Below are positions 31,524 to 38,974 of a stretch of 64,000 bases of DNA, one piece after another. The notes beneath the pieces are model-generated. The model had not been told where the DNA came from. It saw only the letters and a list, made by a program, of their open reading frames with translations, and made no database searches. The stretch covers positions 9,861,501-9,925,500 of the forward strand of contig NZ_CP069338.1 in NCBI RefSeq assembly GCF_016859125.1, written 5' to 3'. Position numbers and translations under genes: made by a program. The stretch comes from Archangium violaceum. Lineage in GTDB: Bacteria; Myxococcota; Myxococcia; Myxococcales; Myxococcaceae. Positions within the stretch are counted from its first letter, which is position 1, and every line of letters starts with the position of its first letter.

Positions 31524-32261
31524 ATGTCCGGAATCAAGGAAAAGGTCGTTGTCATCACCGGGGCCAGCAGCGGCATTGGCGAGGCCACGGCCCGCCTGCT
31601 CGCCAGGCAGGGAGCGCACGTGGTGCTCGGTGCCCGGCGCACCGACAGACTCGAGGCGCTCACGAAGGCCATCACCGCCGAGGGAGGCTCGGCCCGGTAC
31701 CGGCAGCTGGATGTGACCCGGCGCGAGGACATGGAGGCGTTCGTCGACTTCGCGCTCGGTACCTTCGGCCGCGTGGACGTGATCATCAACAACGCGGGCG
31801 TCATGCCGCTGTCCATGCTGGAGGCGCTGAAGGTCGACGAGTGGAACCGGATGATCGACGTGAACATCCGGGGGGTGCTGCATGGCATCGCCGCGGGACT
31901 GCCGCTGATGAAGAAGCAGCGGAGCGGGCAGTTCATCAACCTCTCGTCCATCGGTGGCCACAGCGTCTCGCCCACGGCGGCCGTGTACTGCGCGACCAAG
32001 TTCGCCGTCATGGCCATCTCCGAGGGGCTTCGCCAGGAGGTCGGTGGCGACATCCGGGTGACGGTGATCTCGCCGGGAGTCACCGAATCGGAGCTCGCGG
32101 AGAGCATCAGCGATCCCCTTGCCCAGAAGACGATGAAGGACTTCCGGCGGATCGCGATTCCCGCCGACTCCGTCGCCAGGGCCATCGCCTTCGCCATCGA
32201 GCAGCCCGCCGATGTCGACGTCAGCGAGATCATCGTCCGGCCCACCGCGAGCCCGTACTGA
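31524..32261 (+). CDS. Short-chain dehydrogenase/reductase (SDR)
   Basis: A 245-residue classical SDR using NAD(P). The cofactor motif is TGASSGIGEA, the structural motif is NNAGVMP, and the catalytic set is Ser in INLSSIGG with YCATK. A basic residue after the glycine motif (GARRTDR) favours NADP. GAGGGAA lies seven bases before ATG 31524. It is divergent from the AraC regulator and 19 bases upstream of a carboxymuconolactone decarboxylase-like lipoprotein gene, a pairing seen in other proteobacteria as an inducible redox unit. The substrate is not inferable. Confidence 0.93.
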   Translation: MSGIKEKVVVITGASSGIGEATARLLARQGAHVVLGARRTDRLEALTKAITAEGGSARYRQLDVTRREDMEAFVDFALGTFGRVDVIINNAGVMPLSMLEALKVDEWNRMIDVNIRGVLHGIAAGLPLMKKQRSGQFINLSSIGGHSVSPTAAVYCATKFAVMAISEGLRQEVGGDIRVTVISPGVTESELAESISDPLAQKTMKDFRRIAIPADSVARAIAFAIEQPADVDVSEIIVRPTASPY

Positions 32262-32280
32262 ACCGCCGGGAGGAACCGCC

Positions 32281-32826
32281 GTGCGCTTGCGTCCCCTCAT
32301 GCTGATTCCCCCTCTCCTGGCACTCTCCCTCGGCGGCTGCGTGCACGCGATACCGACCGCGCGGGCCAGCCCGCCAGGAGAGCCCGCGCGTACCAGTCCC
32401 ACCGTCGCCGACCGCGTCGCACGAGGCGAGGCCCTCGTGTCCGAGCTGAATGGCGGCAAGCCCCAACCGGCGCTGGAGGCGATGCGCCGCGACTTCCCAT
32501 TCCTCGCCGAGGCGACGGCGGCCTACGCTCTCGGCGACGTCTGGGGACGCCAGGAGCTCGACGTGCGGACGCGCCAGCTCGCGGCGATGGCGGCGTTCGC
32601 CTCCCTGGGCCAGCTGGCCCAGTTCAAGATCCACGCGGGCTACGCGCTGAACGCCGGAGTGAAGCCGGAGGAGCTCAAGGAGATCGTCTATCTCATCACC
32701 GTGCCCGCGGGCTTCCCTCGCGCCATCGACGCGTCCCAGGTCCTGAAGCAACTGTTCGACGAACGGGGGATTGAGCTCACCCTCCGCGAAACACCTTCCG
32801 GAAGTGCTCGGTCACGAAGTCGATGA
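32281..32826 (+). CDS. Carboxymuconolactone decarboxylase-family lipoprotein
   Basis: A 181-residue protein with a lipoprotein signal (LIPPLLALSLGGC) and a CMD/AhpD-like helical domain (FPFLAEATAAYALGDVWGRQ, LDVRTRQLAAMAAFASLGQ, HAGYALNAGVKPEELKEIV). The AhpD-type CxxC is absent and the conserved His is kept, so it resembles the decarboxylase branch rather than the peroxidase branch. GGGAGG at 32268-32273 lies seven bases before GTG 32281, which makes that start better than ATG 32299. Its last 50 bases overlap the 3' end of the convergent LysR gene. Confidence 0.8.
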   Translation: MRLRPLMLIPPLLALSLGGCVHAIPTARASPPGEPARTSPTVADRVARGEALVSELNGGKPQPALEAMRRDFPFLAEATAAYALGDVWGRQELDVRTRQLAAMAAFASLGQLAQFKIHAGYALNAGVKPEELKEIVYLITVPAGFPRAIDASQVLKQLFDERGIELTLRETPSGSARSRSR

Positions 32827-33682
32827 ACACGCGCACCCTGTGGGGCAGGTGCTTGCGCTGGGGGTAGACGAGGGTGATGGTGAACACGTCGGGCACGTAG
32901 GCATCGAGGACGGTGACGAGCCGTCCCTCCCTCAGGTCCGCGTCGATGAGCGACCGGGGCAGGCGCGCCAGCCCCATGCCCTCGAGCGCCGCTTCGCGCA
33001 CCACCGCGATATCATCCGCGACGAGCGTACCCGAGAGCGGAACGAGGAGCGGGGCACCGCCCTGCCCCTGGAAGACCCACTTGCTGCCCTTCATGCGCAG
33101 GCAGTTGTGATGGGTCAGGTCGTGCGGAGTCTGGGGAGGCGCGCGTCTGGCGAAGTACGAGGGAGCGCCACAGATGGCGGTCCGCTCGGTTCCGAGCCTG
33201 CGCTCGATGAGGGTGCGCTCATGGGGATGCGGGCGGAGCCGCACCGCCACGTCGAAGCCCTCCGCGAGCATGTCCACCTGCCGGTCCGACACGGACAGAT
33301 CCACCTGTACCCGGGGGTAGCGCTCCGCGAACTTCTCCAGCACGGAGACGAGCGGGTGCAGGGAGAGGCCCACCGGGGCGGCGACGCGCACGGTGCCCTC
33401 CGGAATGGTCCCGACGTGGCCGAGGAGATCGGACGCCTCGTCCGCTACGGAGAGCAGGTGCGCGCAGCGCTCATAGAGGCGGGCGCCCTCGTGGGTGAGG
33501 GACAGCCGCCGCGTGGTGCGCTGGAGGAGCTGGACGCCCAGCCTGCGCTCGAGCGCGGTGATGCGGGTGCTCACCGCGGACTTGGACAGGCCGAGCCGGG
33601 CCGCGGCGCCCGAGAACGAGTTGGCCTCCACGACGCGTGCGAACACGGTCATCGCGACGAGGTCGTCGAGGGATGCGCCCAC
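32777..33682 (-). CDS. LysR-family transcriptional regulator
   Basis: About 301 residues with an N-terminal winged helix (FARVVEANSFSGAAARLGLS, KSAVSTRITALERRLGVQLL, QRTTRRLSLTHEGARLYE) and a LysR substrate-binding domain resembling the CrgA/PA2206-like group. GTG 33682, with GGGAGA eight bases upstream, gives the usual short N-terminus (VGASLDDLVAM); ATG 33652 would cut into the first helix. The open frame further upstream overlaps nth and is not coding. It converges on the CMD gene, overlapping it by 50 bases, and is divergent from nth. Confidence 0.9.
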   Translation of the reverse strand: MGASLDDLVAMTVFARVVEANSFSGAAARLGLSKSAVSTRITALERRLGVQLLQRTTRRLSLTHEGARLYERCAHLLSVADEASDLLGHVGTIPEGTVRVAAPVGLSLHPLVSVLEKFAERYPRVQVDLSVSDRQVDMLAEGFDVAVRLRPHPHERTLIERRLGTERTAICGAPSYFARRAPPQTPHDLTHHNCLRMKGSKWVFQGQGGAPLLVPLSGTLVADDIAVVREAALEGMGLARLPRSLIDADLREGRLVTVLDAYVPDVFTITLVYPQRKHLPHRVRVFIDFVTEHFRKVFRGG

Positions 33683-33685
33683 GAT

Positions 33686-33703
33686 TGTTCTCCCGAGGGA
33701 ACA
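33686..33703. promoter_or_regulatory. Imperfect palindrome upstream of the LysR gene
   Basis: TGTTC (33686-33690) and GAACA (33699-33703) form an inverted repeat with an 8-base centre that is itself partly symmetrical. It lies directly before the LysR GTG start and partly overlaps its ribosome-binding region, consistent with an autoregulatory LysR site. Confidence 0.4.
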
Positions 33704-33758
33704 GTAGCCGCGCCTCCAGGAGCCGTCTAGCGTTGGAGCAGAAGGAGCTCCACCTACC

Positions 33759-34394
33759 ATGACCGCCGCCCAGACCGCCAAGACCGTCCTCACCCGCCTC
33801 CACGAGGCCCACCCGGGAGCTCGCTACGAGCTCAACTGGACGACCCCCTTCGAGCTGCTCGTCGCCACCATCCTGGCCGCGCAGTGCACGGACGAGCGCG
33901 TCAACCGGGTGACCGCGACCCTCTTCAAGAAGTACCAGGGCCCCCGGGCCTTCGCCGAGGCCGACACCGCCGGGCTTGAGGAGGACCTCAAGCCCACGGG
34001 CTTCTACAAGCAGAAGACGAAGTCGGTGCAGGCCATGAGCCGCGAGCTGCTCGCCAGCTTCGGGGGCGAGGTGCCGAAGACGATCGAGGAGCTGATCACC
34101 CTCCCCGGCGTGGCCCGCAAGACGGCGAACGTCGTGCTCAACACCGCCTTCGGTATCCCCTCGGGCGTCATCGTCGACACCCACGTGGCCCGGGTCAGCC
34201 AGCGTCTGGGCCTCACCAAGAAGGAGAAGCCCGACGACATCGAGAAGGATCTGATGAAGCTCGTCCCCCAGGATGAGTGGACCTTCTTCGGGCCCGCGGT
34301 CGTGCTTCACGGCCGCTACACCTGCACGGCCCGCAAGCCCAGGTGCGACGCCTGCCCCCTGAACGACACCTGCCCGAGGATCGGGGTGGAGTAG
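33759..34394 (+). CDS. nth: Endonuclease III
   Basis: A 211-residue bifunctional DNA glycosylase/AP lyase that removes oxidised pyrimidines. It has the helix-hairpin-helix LPGVARKTANVVLNTAFG with catalytic K121, catalytic D140 in VIVDTHVARVSQRLG, and a 4Fe-4S loop with the exact C-x6-C-x2-C-x5-C spacing at the C-terminus (CTARKPRCDACPLNDTC). Length equals the E. coli enzyme. It is divergent from the LysR gene and followed by tRNA-Arg. Confidence 0.96.
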   Translation: MTAAQTAKTVLTRLHEAHPGARYELNWTTPFELLVATILAAQCTDERVNRVTATLFKKYQGPRAFAEADTAGLEEDLKPTGFYKQKTKSVQAMSRELLASFGGEVPKTIEELITLPGVARKTANVVLNTAFGIPSGVIVDTHVARVSQRLGLTKKEKPDDIEKDLMKLVPQDEWTFFGPAVVLHGRYTCTARKPRCDACPLNDTCPRIGVE

Positions 34395-34476
34395 GCACCA
34401 CCCGTTGGAGGCGCAGGTTGCGCGAGGTGAAAAGAAGATTGAGCTGCGCCAGCCGCCGTGGTACCTCGCGCCCCAC

Positions 34477-34550
34477 GCTTCCTTAGCTCAGCTGGATAGA
34501 GCGTCGGACTACGAATCCGAAGGCCGGAGGTTCGAATCCTCCAGGAAGCG
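34477..34550 (+). tRNA. tRNA-Arg (anticodon ACG)
   Basis: A full cloverleaf of 74 bases. The acceptor stem GCTTCCT pairs with AGGAAGC, the D arm is GCTC/GAGC, the anticodon stem TCGGA/TCCGA encloses CTACGAA with anticodon ACG at 34511-34513, and the T arm GGAGG-TTCGAAT-CCTCC is intact. The discriminator is G and CCA is not encoded. A34 is normally deaminated to inosine to read CGN codons. Confidence 0.96.
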
Positions 34551-34567
34551 CTCTCCCCTTCCCCACT

Positions 34568-34900
34568 CGCCCGTGACGACGGGCCGCCGCAGCGTCCACG
34601 CGATGGCGATCTCGGAAGGGGCACGCCCGTGCCGCTCGCCGATCTTCTTCAGCAGCTCCACCAGGGCCAGGTTGCGCGACAGCTTGGGCTCCTGGAAGTC
34701 CGAGTGGCCGAGCCCGTACACGGCGGCGGTGTCGATCCAGTTGATGCCCCGCTCGAGCGCGTGCTGGATGGCGCGGATGGACTGCTCATCGTCCTGGTGA
34801 CCCCAGGCGTAGGTCCAACCCGAGCCACCGATGGGGCCCAGGCTCCGAAGCCGATCGGAGTGATGTGGAGATCCGAGTTGCCGAGCTGCCGCTTCTGCAT
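34568..34900 (-). pseudogene. Aldo/keto reductase remnant
   Basis: The N-terminus of an aldo/keto reductase (MQKRQLGNSDLHITPIGFGA) begins at ATG 34900. Its frame is lost in a GGGGCCC run near 34833-34840. The second frame continues with GGSGWTYAWGHQDDEQSIRA and INWIDTAAVYGLGHSDFQEP, then jumps to EIAIAWTLRRPVVTG, a segment that lies about 150 residues later in intact family members. Similarity stops at 34568, 17 bases from the 3' end of tRNA-Arg. So there is a frameshift, a large internal deletion and a truncated C-terminus. It is surely non-functional. Confidence 0.82.
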
Positions 34901-35006
34901 GTGAGTCTCCCCTTGGGTTGCGAATCCTGATCGCCCCTATATCCGCCGGGGACAATCACCGCGGAAGCGGAATGTGGATCATCCCTCCCCCGGGAGCCAC
35001 GAGTGT

Positions 35007-35714
35007 TCACCTGGAGGCGCGAGCCACCCGGGCGAAGTGGTGGGCGAGCCGCTCGATGAGCTCCCGGTTCTCGGGCTCCGCGGCGCGCAGCTTGGGGAGC
35101 TGGGAGCGCAGCTCGTCCAGGTTCTTCTCGTACAGCTCGACCAGCTCCTCGGCGCCCTCGGTGTACCAGCGCTCGAGCTCGTCCGCGGTGAGCTCCAGGT
35201 GGAACTGGAACCCATACGAGTCGCCGAGCCGGAAGGCCTGCTGCGAGTAGCGATCCGTGGAGGCCAGGAGGGTGGCCCCCGACACGGGCTTGAAGGTGTC
35301 CTGATGCCAATGGGCCACGGGAGTGCGTGGGCGCACGCCCGCGATGACGGGATCGGCCAGGCCCTCCTTCGTCCAGCGCACGGGTGCCACACCCACCTCG
35401 AGCCCGTTCTTCCCGACGAAGACCTCGGAGCCGGCCGCCGCCGCCAGGAGCTGCGCGCCCAGGCAGATGCCCAGTACCGGCAGCCCGAGCGCGAGCCGCT
35501 CGATCAGTAGAGCCAGCTCCTCTCCGAGAAAGGGATGGCGGTCCGCTTCGTAGACGCCCATGGTGCCGCCCATCACCACCACCAGCTCCGCGTCCAGGTC
35601 CTCCCGCTTCACACCACGGAAGCGCTTCACCAGCGTGAAGCCCGCCGCCTCCAGGGCCGGACCGAGCAGCCCTGGCCCCTCGTTTTCCTCGTGCTGCATC
35701 ACCACCGCGCGCAT
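35007..35714 (-). CDS. Class I glutamine amidotransferase-like protein
   Basis: A 235-residue GATase1 protein like those annotated as GMP synthase glutamine amidotransferase-like. The nucleophile Cys is in LGICLGAQLLAA and the catalytic His/Glu in FQFHLELTADE. No synthetase domain is attached. GGAGGAG lies immediately before ATG 35714 (MRAVVMQHEENEG); the longer frame is less likely. Homologues act on gamma-glutamyl amides or small amines, but no partner is nearby. It is divergent from the CreD-like gene. Confidence 0.87.
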   Translation of the reverse strand: MRAVVMQHEENEGPGLLGPALEAAGFTLVKRFRGVKREDLDAELVVVMGGTMGVYEADRHPFLGEELALLIERLALGLPVLGICLGAQLLAAAAGSEVFVGKNGLEVGVAPVRWTKEGLADPVIAGVRPRTPVAHWHQDTFKPVSGATLLASTDRYSQQAFRLGDSYGFQFHLELTADELERWYTEGAEELVELYEKNLDELRSQLPKLRAAEPENRELIERLAHHFARVARASR

Positions 35715-35851
35715 GTCTCCTCCAGGGTGGGAGTCCGTTCCCAACAAACCAGAGTACCGCTCGGGCCCCGCAACAATTTCTGCACGAACATTCCTGGGGA
35801 AGTGCACGGGGCATCCATTCGCACTGCACCCCCCTGCCCCACTCTGGGCCC

Positions 35852-37159
35852 ATGAGCCCAGACACCCTCAACCCCACACCCACGCCGCCGCCGCGTCCCA
35901 CGGGCTCGGCGGTCAGGCGGGCGCTGACGTGGCTCGTCCGCCACCACGTCTTCGGCAGCCTCTTCATCGTCGTCTTCGCCACCGCCGTCATCGCCAGCCA
36001 GGTGGCGGACCGGACCGACTTCGCCAGCTCGGAGCTCGCCCGGGATGTCGAGGAGCGCTGGGGCGCCCCCGTCGTGCAGCCGGCGCCCTCGCTGCGCTAT
36101 GTGCAGAGCGGCACCATCTTCACCGAGCTCAAGCCCCTGCCCTTCGACAAGCAGCACGTGCAGGTGCAGGCCCGGATGAACTACCGCAAGCGCGGCCTGC
36201 GCTACTTCTCCGGCTTCGACTTCACCCTCTCCGCCGACTACGCCGCCGTCAACCGGGAGGGCCACGACATCGACGTGGCCTTCATCTTCCCCATCGAGGT
36301 GGACAAGTCCCAGGTGCTCCTCTCGGAGTTGCAGTTCCTCGTCAACGGCGGCGAGGCGGACCTGGACCTGGGCGAGTCCGGAAACCGTCTCGTCTGGACG
36401 GGCCGTATCCCCCAGGGCGCCACCAGCCACTTCTCCATCCGCTACCGCGCCCGGGGTCTCGACTCCTTCCTCTACAAGCTGGATCCCTCGCTGCCGGCCC
36501 GCGACGTGCGGCTGCACCTCACCGTGGAGGGGGGCGAGAACTATGACTATCCGCCCCAGGTCCTCGTGGCCAACACGGTGGAGACCGGACGCGACACGGT
36601 GGCGCTCGACTGGGCCTTCCAGTCGCTCGAGTCCGGCGTGAACCTGGGAGTCATCCTCCCCTCGGAGGAGGCGTACGACGACGTCGTCTCCACCATGGCG
36701 GGCCGGGCCTGGGTGCCCTTCCTCGGCCTGCTGGCCCTGCTCGCCGCCTTCAGCATCCACCACCGTAGACCGCTGGCCTTCTACGAGTCCTACCTGCTGG
36801 CCGCCGCCTACGGCTTCTTCTTCGTGCTGCTCGCGTACCTGGCGGCCTTCATGAACTTCTACGTGGCCTACGCGCTGGCCACCCTCGGCCTCGGCGCCGC
36901 CGTGGTTGCCTACGCGAAGCGTCTCTATCCAGGAGAGCGCACCTCGCGGCTGGCGGGCGTTTGGGGCGCCACCCTCGTGGTGCCCACCACCGCCGTCATC
37001 CTCCAGGGCTACACCGGACTCATCTACACGCTGGAGCTCCTCGCGGCGCTGCTCGGCCTGATGGCCCTCTCCACCCGCGCGAGTGTGCGGGCCCTGCTCT
37101 CGGATCTCCCACCCGGAGGCGAGCCGCCGCACGCCCCCGTCACCCAGGAAGCGAGGTGA
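35852..37159 (+). CDS. CreD-like inner-membrane protein
   Basis: A 435-residue protein with one N-terminal membrane helix (FGSLFIVVFATAVIASQV), a periplasmic beta-rich domain of about 240 residues, and five or six C-terminal helices (FLGLLALLAAFSIHH, SYLLAAAYGFFFVLLAYLAA and following). The topology and C-terminal pattern match E. coli CreD, the inner-membrane target of the CreBC system. It is first in a unit with an exported protein (three-base gap). A CreC/CreB-like pair lies 1.8 kb downstream on the other strand, followed by a beta-lactamase gene. Confidence 0.72.
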   Translation: MSPDTLNPTPTPPPRPTGSAVRRALTWLVRHHVFGSLFIVVFATAVIASQVADRTDFASSELARDVEERWGAPVVQPAPSLRYVQSGTIFTELKPLPFDKQHVQVQARMNYRKRGLRYFSGFDFTLSADYAAVNREGHDIDVAFIFPIEVDKSQVLLSELQFLVNGGEADLDLGESGNRLVWTGRIPQGATSHFSIRYRARGLDSFLYKLDPSLPARDVRLHLTVEGGENYDYPPQVLVANTVETGRDTVALDWAFQSLESGVNLGVILPSEEAYDDVVSTMAGRAWVPFLGLLALLAAFSIHHRRPLAFYESYLLAAAYGFFFVLLAYLAAFMNFYVAYALATLGLGAAVVAYAKRLYPGERTSRLAGVWGATLVVPTTAVILQGYTGLIYTLELLAALLGLMALSTRASVRALLSDLPPGGEPPHAPVTQEAR

Positions 37160-37162
37160 ACC

Positions 37163-38326
37163 ATGTGGACCTCTTCTCTCGTGCTCGTATTGATGCTGAC
37201 CGCGCAAACGCCCTCGGGCTCGGCGACGGTGCCACTCCAGGAATTGCTCCCGCTGTATGCGAAGCACCAGGAGCAGACGCCCCCCGCCCCCCCCACGGAT
37301 GCCCTGGTGGTGAAGAGCCAGCTCGAGGGGCGCCTCACCGCGGACGCCCTGCTGGTGGATGCGCACTTCGAGGTGGAAGTCCTCGCCAGCGGACACTGGA
37401 CGCGGGTGAGGCTGCTGCAGCTCGACCCGGATATGTATCTGACCGAGCTGCCCTCACTGGAGGAAGCCACGGTGGGCGCGTTGGAGGGGCAGCTGAGCCT
37501 GGTGACGCGAACGCCGGGCCGCTACGCCTTCGATGTCAGCCTCGCCCTGCGACCCACGGTGACCGGCCCCGAGCGCCAGGTGCAGCTGCGCTTCGGACCT
37601 CACGTCACGCCAGTGCCGCTCCGGCTGGAAGCGGACGCCACGGCCTTCACGCTGACCGAGCCGGCCGCCTCCGGAAGTGAGGACTCCGAGGTGTATCCCC
37701 GGCAGGGCGTGCTGAGGATCGGCTGGCGCACCGCCGTCACGCCGAAGGTGGCCCGTCAGGTGGTGCGTCCGCCGATGGAGCCGAGCATCCCCGAGGCCCA
37801 GGCCTCCTGGGTGTCCACGCTGGAGGGCAAGGCCTCCGTGCGCGTGCGCTACGCGTTGCGGTTGGATCGCGAGCAGGAGTTGGAGCTGGAGCTCCCCGAG
37901 GGCCACCACCTCGAGCGGGTGCTGCTCGACTCGGTCCCGCTCGTGCCCGACGAGAAGGACGGCCGGCTGAAGTTGAAGGTAGCCCCGGCGCGTTTCGGGG
38001 AGACGGAGGCCTCGCTGGAGGTGGTCCTGGCGAGGGATCTGGGCGTCTTCCACCTGTCGGGCCGTTTGAAGCTGGCGCTGCCCCGGGTGTCCTGGCCGGT
38101 GGGCACGGTGCGGGGGCGGGCGCACTTCCCGGCCGTCTTCAACTACCGGCGGGAGGGAGGAAGCATGGAGCAGTACGAGGCCAGGGAGGGAGAAGACGCG
38201 GGGCTCGAGACGAAGACGCCGCTGCCGGGCAAGGTGCTCCACTTCCGGCAGTACCTCGTGTCGGCCTCCGCGCCGACGCTGGAGCTGGGCTACTCGGTGG
38301 ACATCTCCAAGAGCTACTTCCGGTGA
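37163..38326 (+). CDS. Exported protein of unknown function
   Basis: A 387-residue protein with a signal peptide (MWTSSLVLVLMLTAQTPSGS) and a beta-rich body without membrane segments. Patterns such as LQLDPDMYLTELPSLEEATV and VRYALRLDREQELELELPEG resemble the outer domains of CreD-associated envelope proteins, but no family is certain. It starts three bases after the CreD-like stop, so it is surely cotranscribed with it and probably works with it in the periplasm. Confidence 0.7.
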   Translation: MWTSSLVLVLMLTAQTPSGSATVPLQELLPLYAKHQEQTPPAPPTDALVVKSQLEGRLTADALLVDAHFEVEVLASGHWTRVRLLQLDPDMYLTELPSLEEATVGALEGQLSLVTRTPGRYAFDVSLALRPTVTGPERQVQLRFGPHVTPVPLRLEADATAFTLTEPAASGSEDSEVYPRQGVLRIGWRTAVTPKVARQVVRPPMEPSIPEAQASWVSTLEGKASVRVRYALRLDREQELELELPEGHHLERVLLDSVPLVPDEKDGRLKLKVAPARFGETEASLEVVLARDLGVFHLSGRLKLALPRVSWPVGTVRGRAHFPAVFNYRREGGSMEQYEAREGEDAGLETKTPLPGKVLHFRQYLVSASAPTLELGYSVDISKSYFR

Positions 38327-38328
38327 TG

Positions 38329-38363
38329 CCCCCTCTCCCTCTGGGAGAGGGCGGGGGGTGAGG
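38329..38363. repeat. Dispersed GC-rich palindromic repeat, copy 2
   Basis: CCCTCTCCC (38331-38339) and GGGAGAGGG (38343-38351) form a perfect 9-bp stem with a TCT loop, followed by GGGGGGTGAGGG. The GAGAGGG and GGTGAGGG parts match the element at 26414-26446. It lies between convergent genes and may also help terminate transcription. Confidence 0.55.
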
Positions 38364-38380
38364 GTAGTCGCCTCCGTGTT

Positions 38381-38935
38381 TCAACGGGAGGCGGCTGCCG
38401 AGCCAGCGAGTGGCAGAGGGTATCTACCCAGCCGCCTTTCCATGTCATAGCGAGATTCGTCGAGAGGGTACGCCACGAGCGTGCCCGAGTACTTCGTCCT
38501 GGCGAGCCACTCGTCGGCCAGTTGCTTGCGAGAAAAGACGGCCGTTGGCTGCGCCGCGCCCTGGCCCGTGAAGAGCCACACAGCTCCGAATGCATGGTAT
38601 CGCCGCAGCGGAAGCCCCTCGGGAACCGTATTTATCTCGAAGGCCGCATCCACTCCCAGGGCGCGTAGGGCCGAGATGGTCTGTTGTGCATCGGGTGGAT
38701 CGGCCTGGACGAGAGCACCCCCCGCGCCCTCATCCCATGAAACCTGGAACCGCAGTCCATTCTCCGCTTCGAAGGCCCAGAAGAATTCACGCATGCCACC
38801 CGTACGGGTGGGATCGTCCTCCACGTAGCCAGGTGCCCCCAACGGAAGAAGTACTTCGCGAGTGGCCGGGATCCACACGAGGTAATCACTGGACCGGCGA
38901 TAGGGCATGACGATGGGAAAGCGCAGCCGACGCAT
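38381..38935 (-). CDS. Hypothetical protein with DUF7710-like C-terminus
   Basis: A 184-residue soluble protein. The C-terminal 50 residues (AVFSRKQLADEWLARTKYSG, TLVAYPLDESRYDMERRLG) follow the pattern of a small domain, Ax(F)S-x-AEEWI-x-x-LSGTLTxYPxDxxVYDW, that I associate with DUF7710 proteins, often adjacent to polymorphic toxins. The N-terminal part is not recognised. It stands alone between convergent and codirectional neighbours with no toxin gene beside it. Codon use is somewhat less GC-biased than in its neighbours. Confidence 0.6.
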   Translation of the reverse strand: MRRLRFPIVMPYRRSSDYLVWIPATREVLLPLGAPGYVEDDPTRTGGMREFFWAFEAENGLRFQVSWDEGAGGALVQADPPDAQQTISALRALGVDAAFEINTVPEGLPLRRYHAFGAVWLFTGQGAAQPTAVFSRKQLADEWLARTKYSGTLVAYPLDESRYDMERRLGRYPLPLAGSAAASR

Positions 38936-38974
38936 GGGGAGTCGCGACCTCCGTTGAGGACCAGGTGACGTAGC

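Noticed and set aside
34509-34955. A 148-codon minus-strand frame starting MSPADIGAIRIRN
   Set aside because: It contains the antisense of tRNA-Arg and only the second frame of the broken aldo/keto reductase; annotated as a pseudogene instead.
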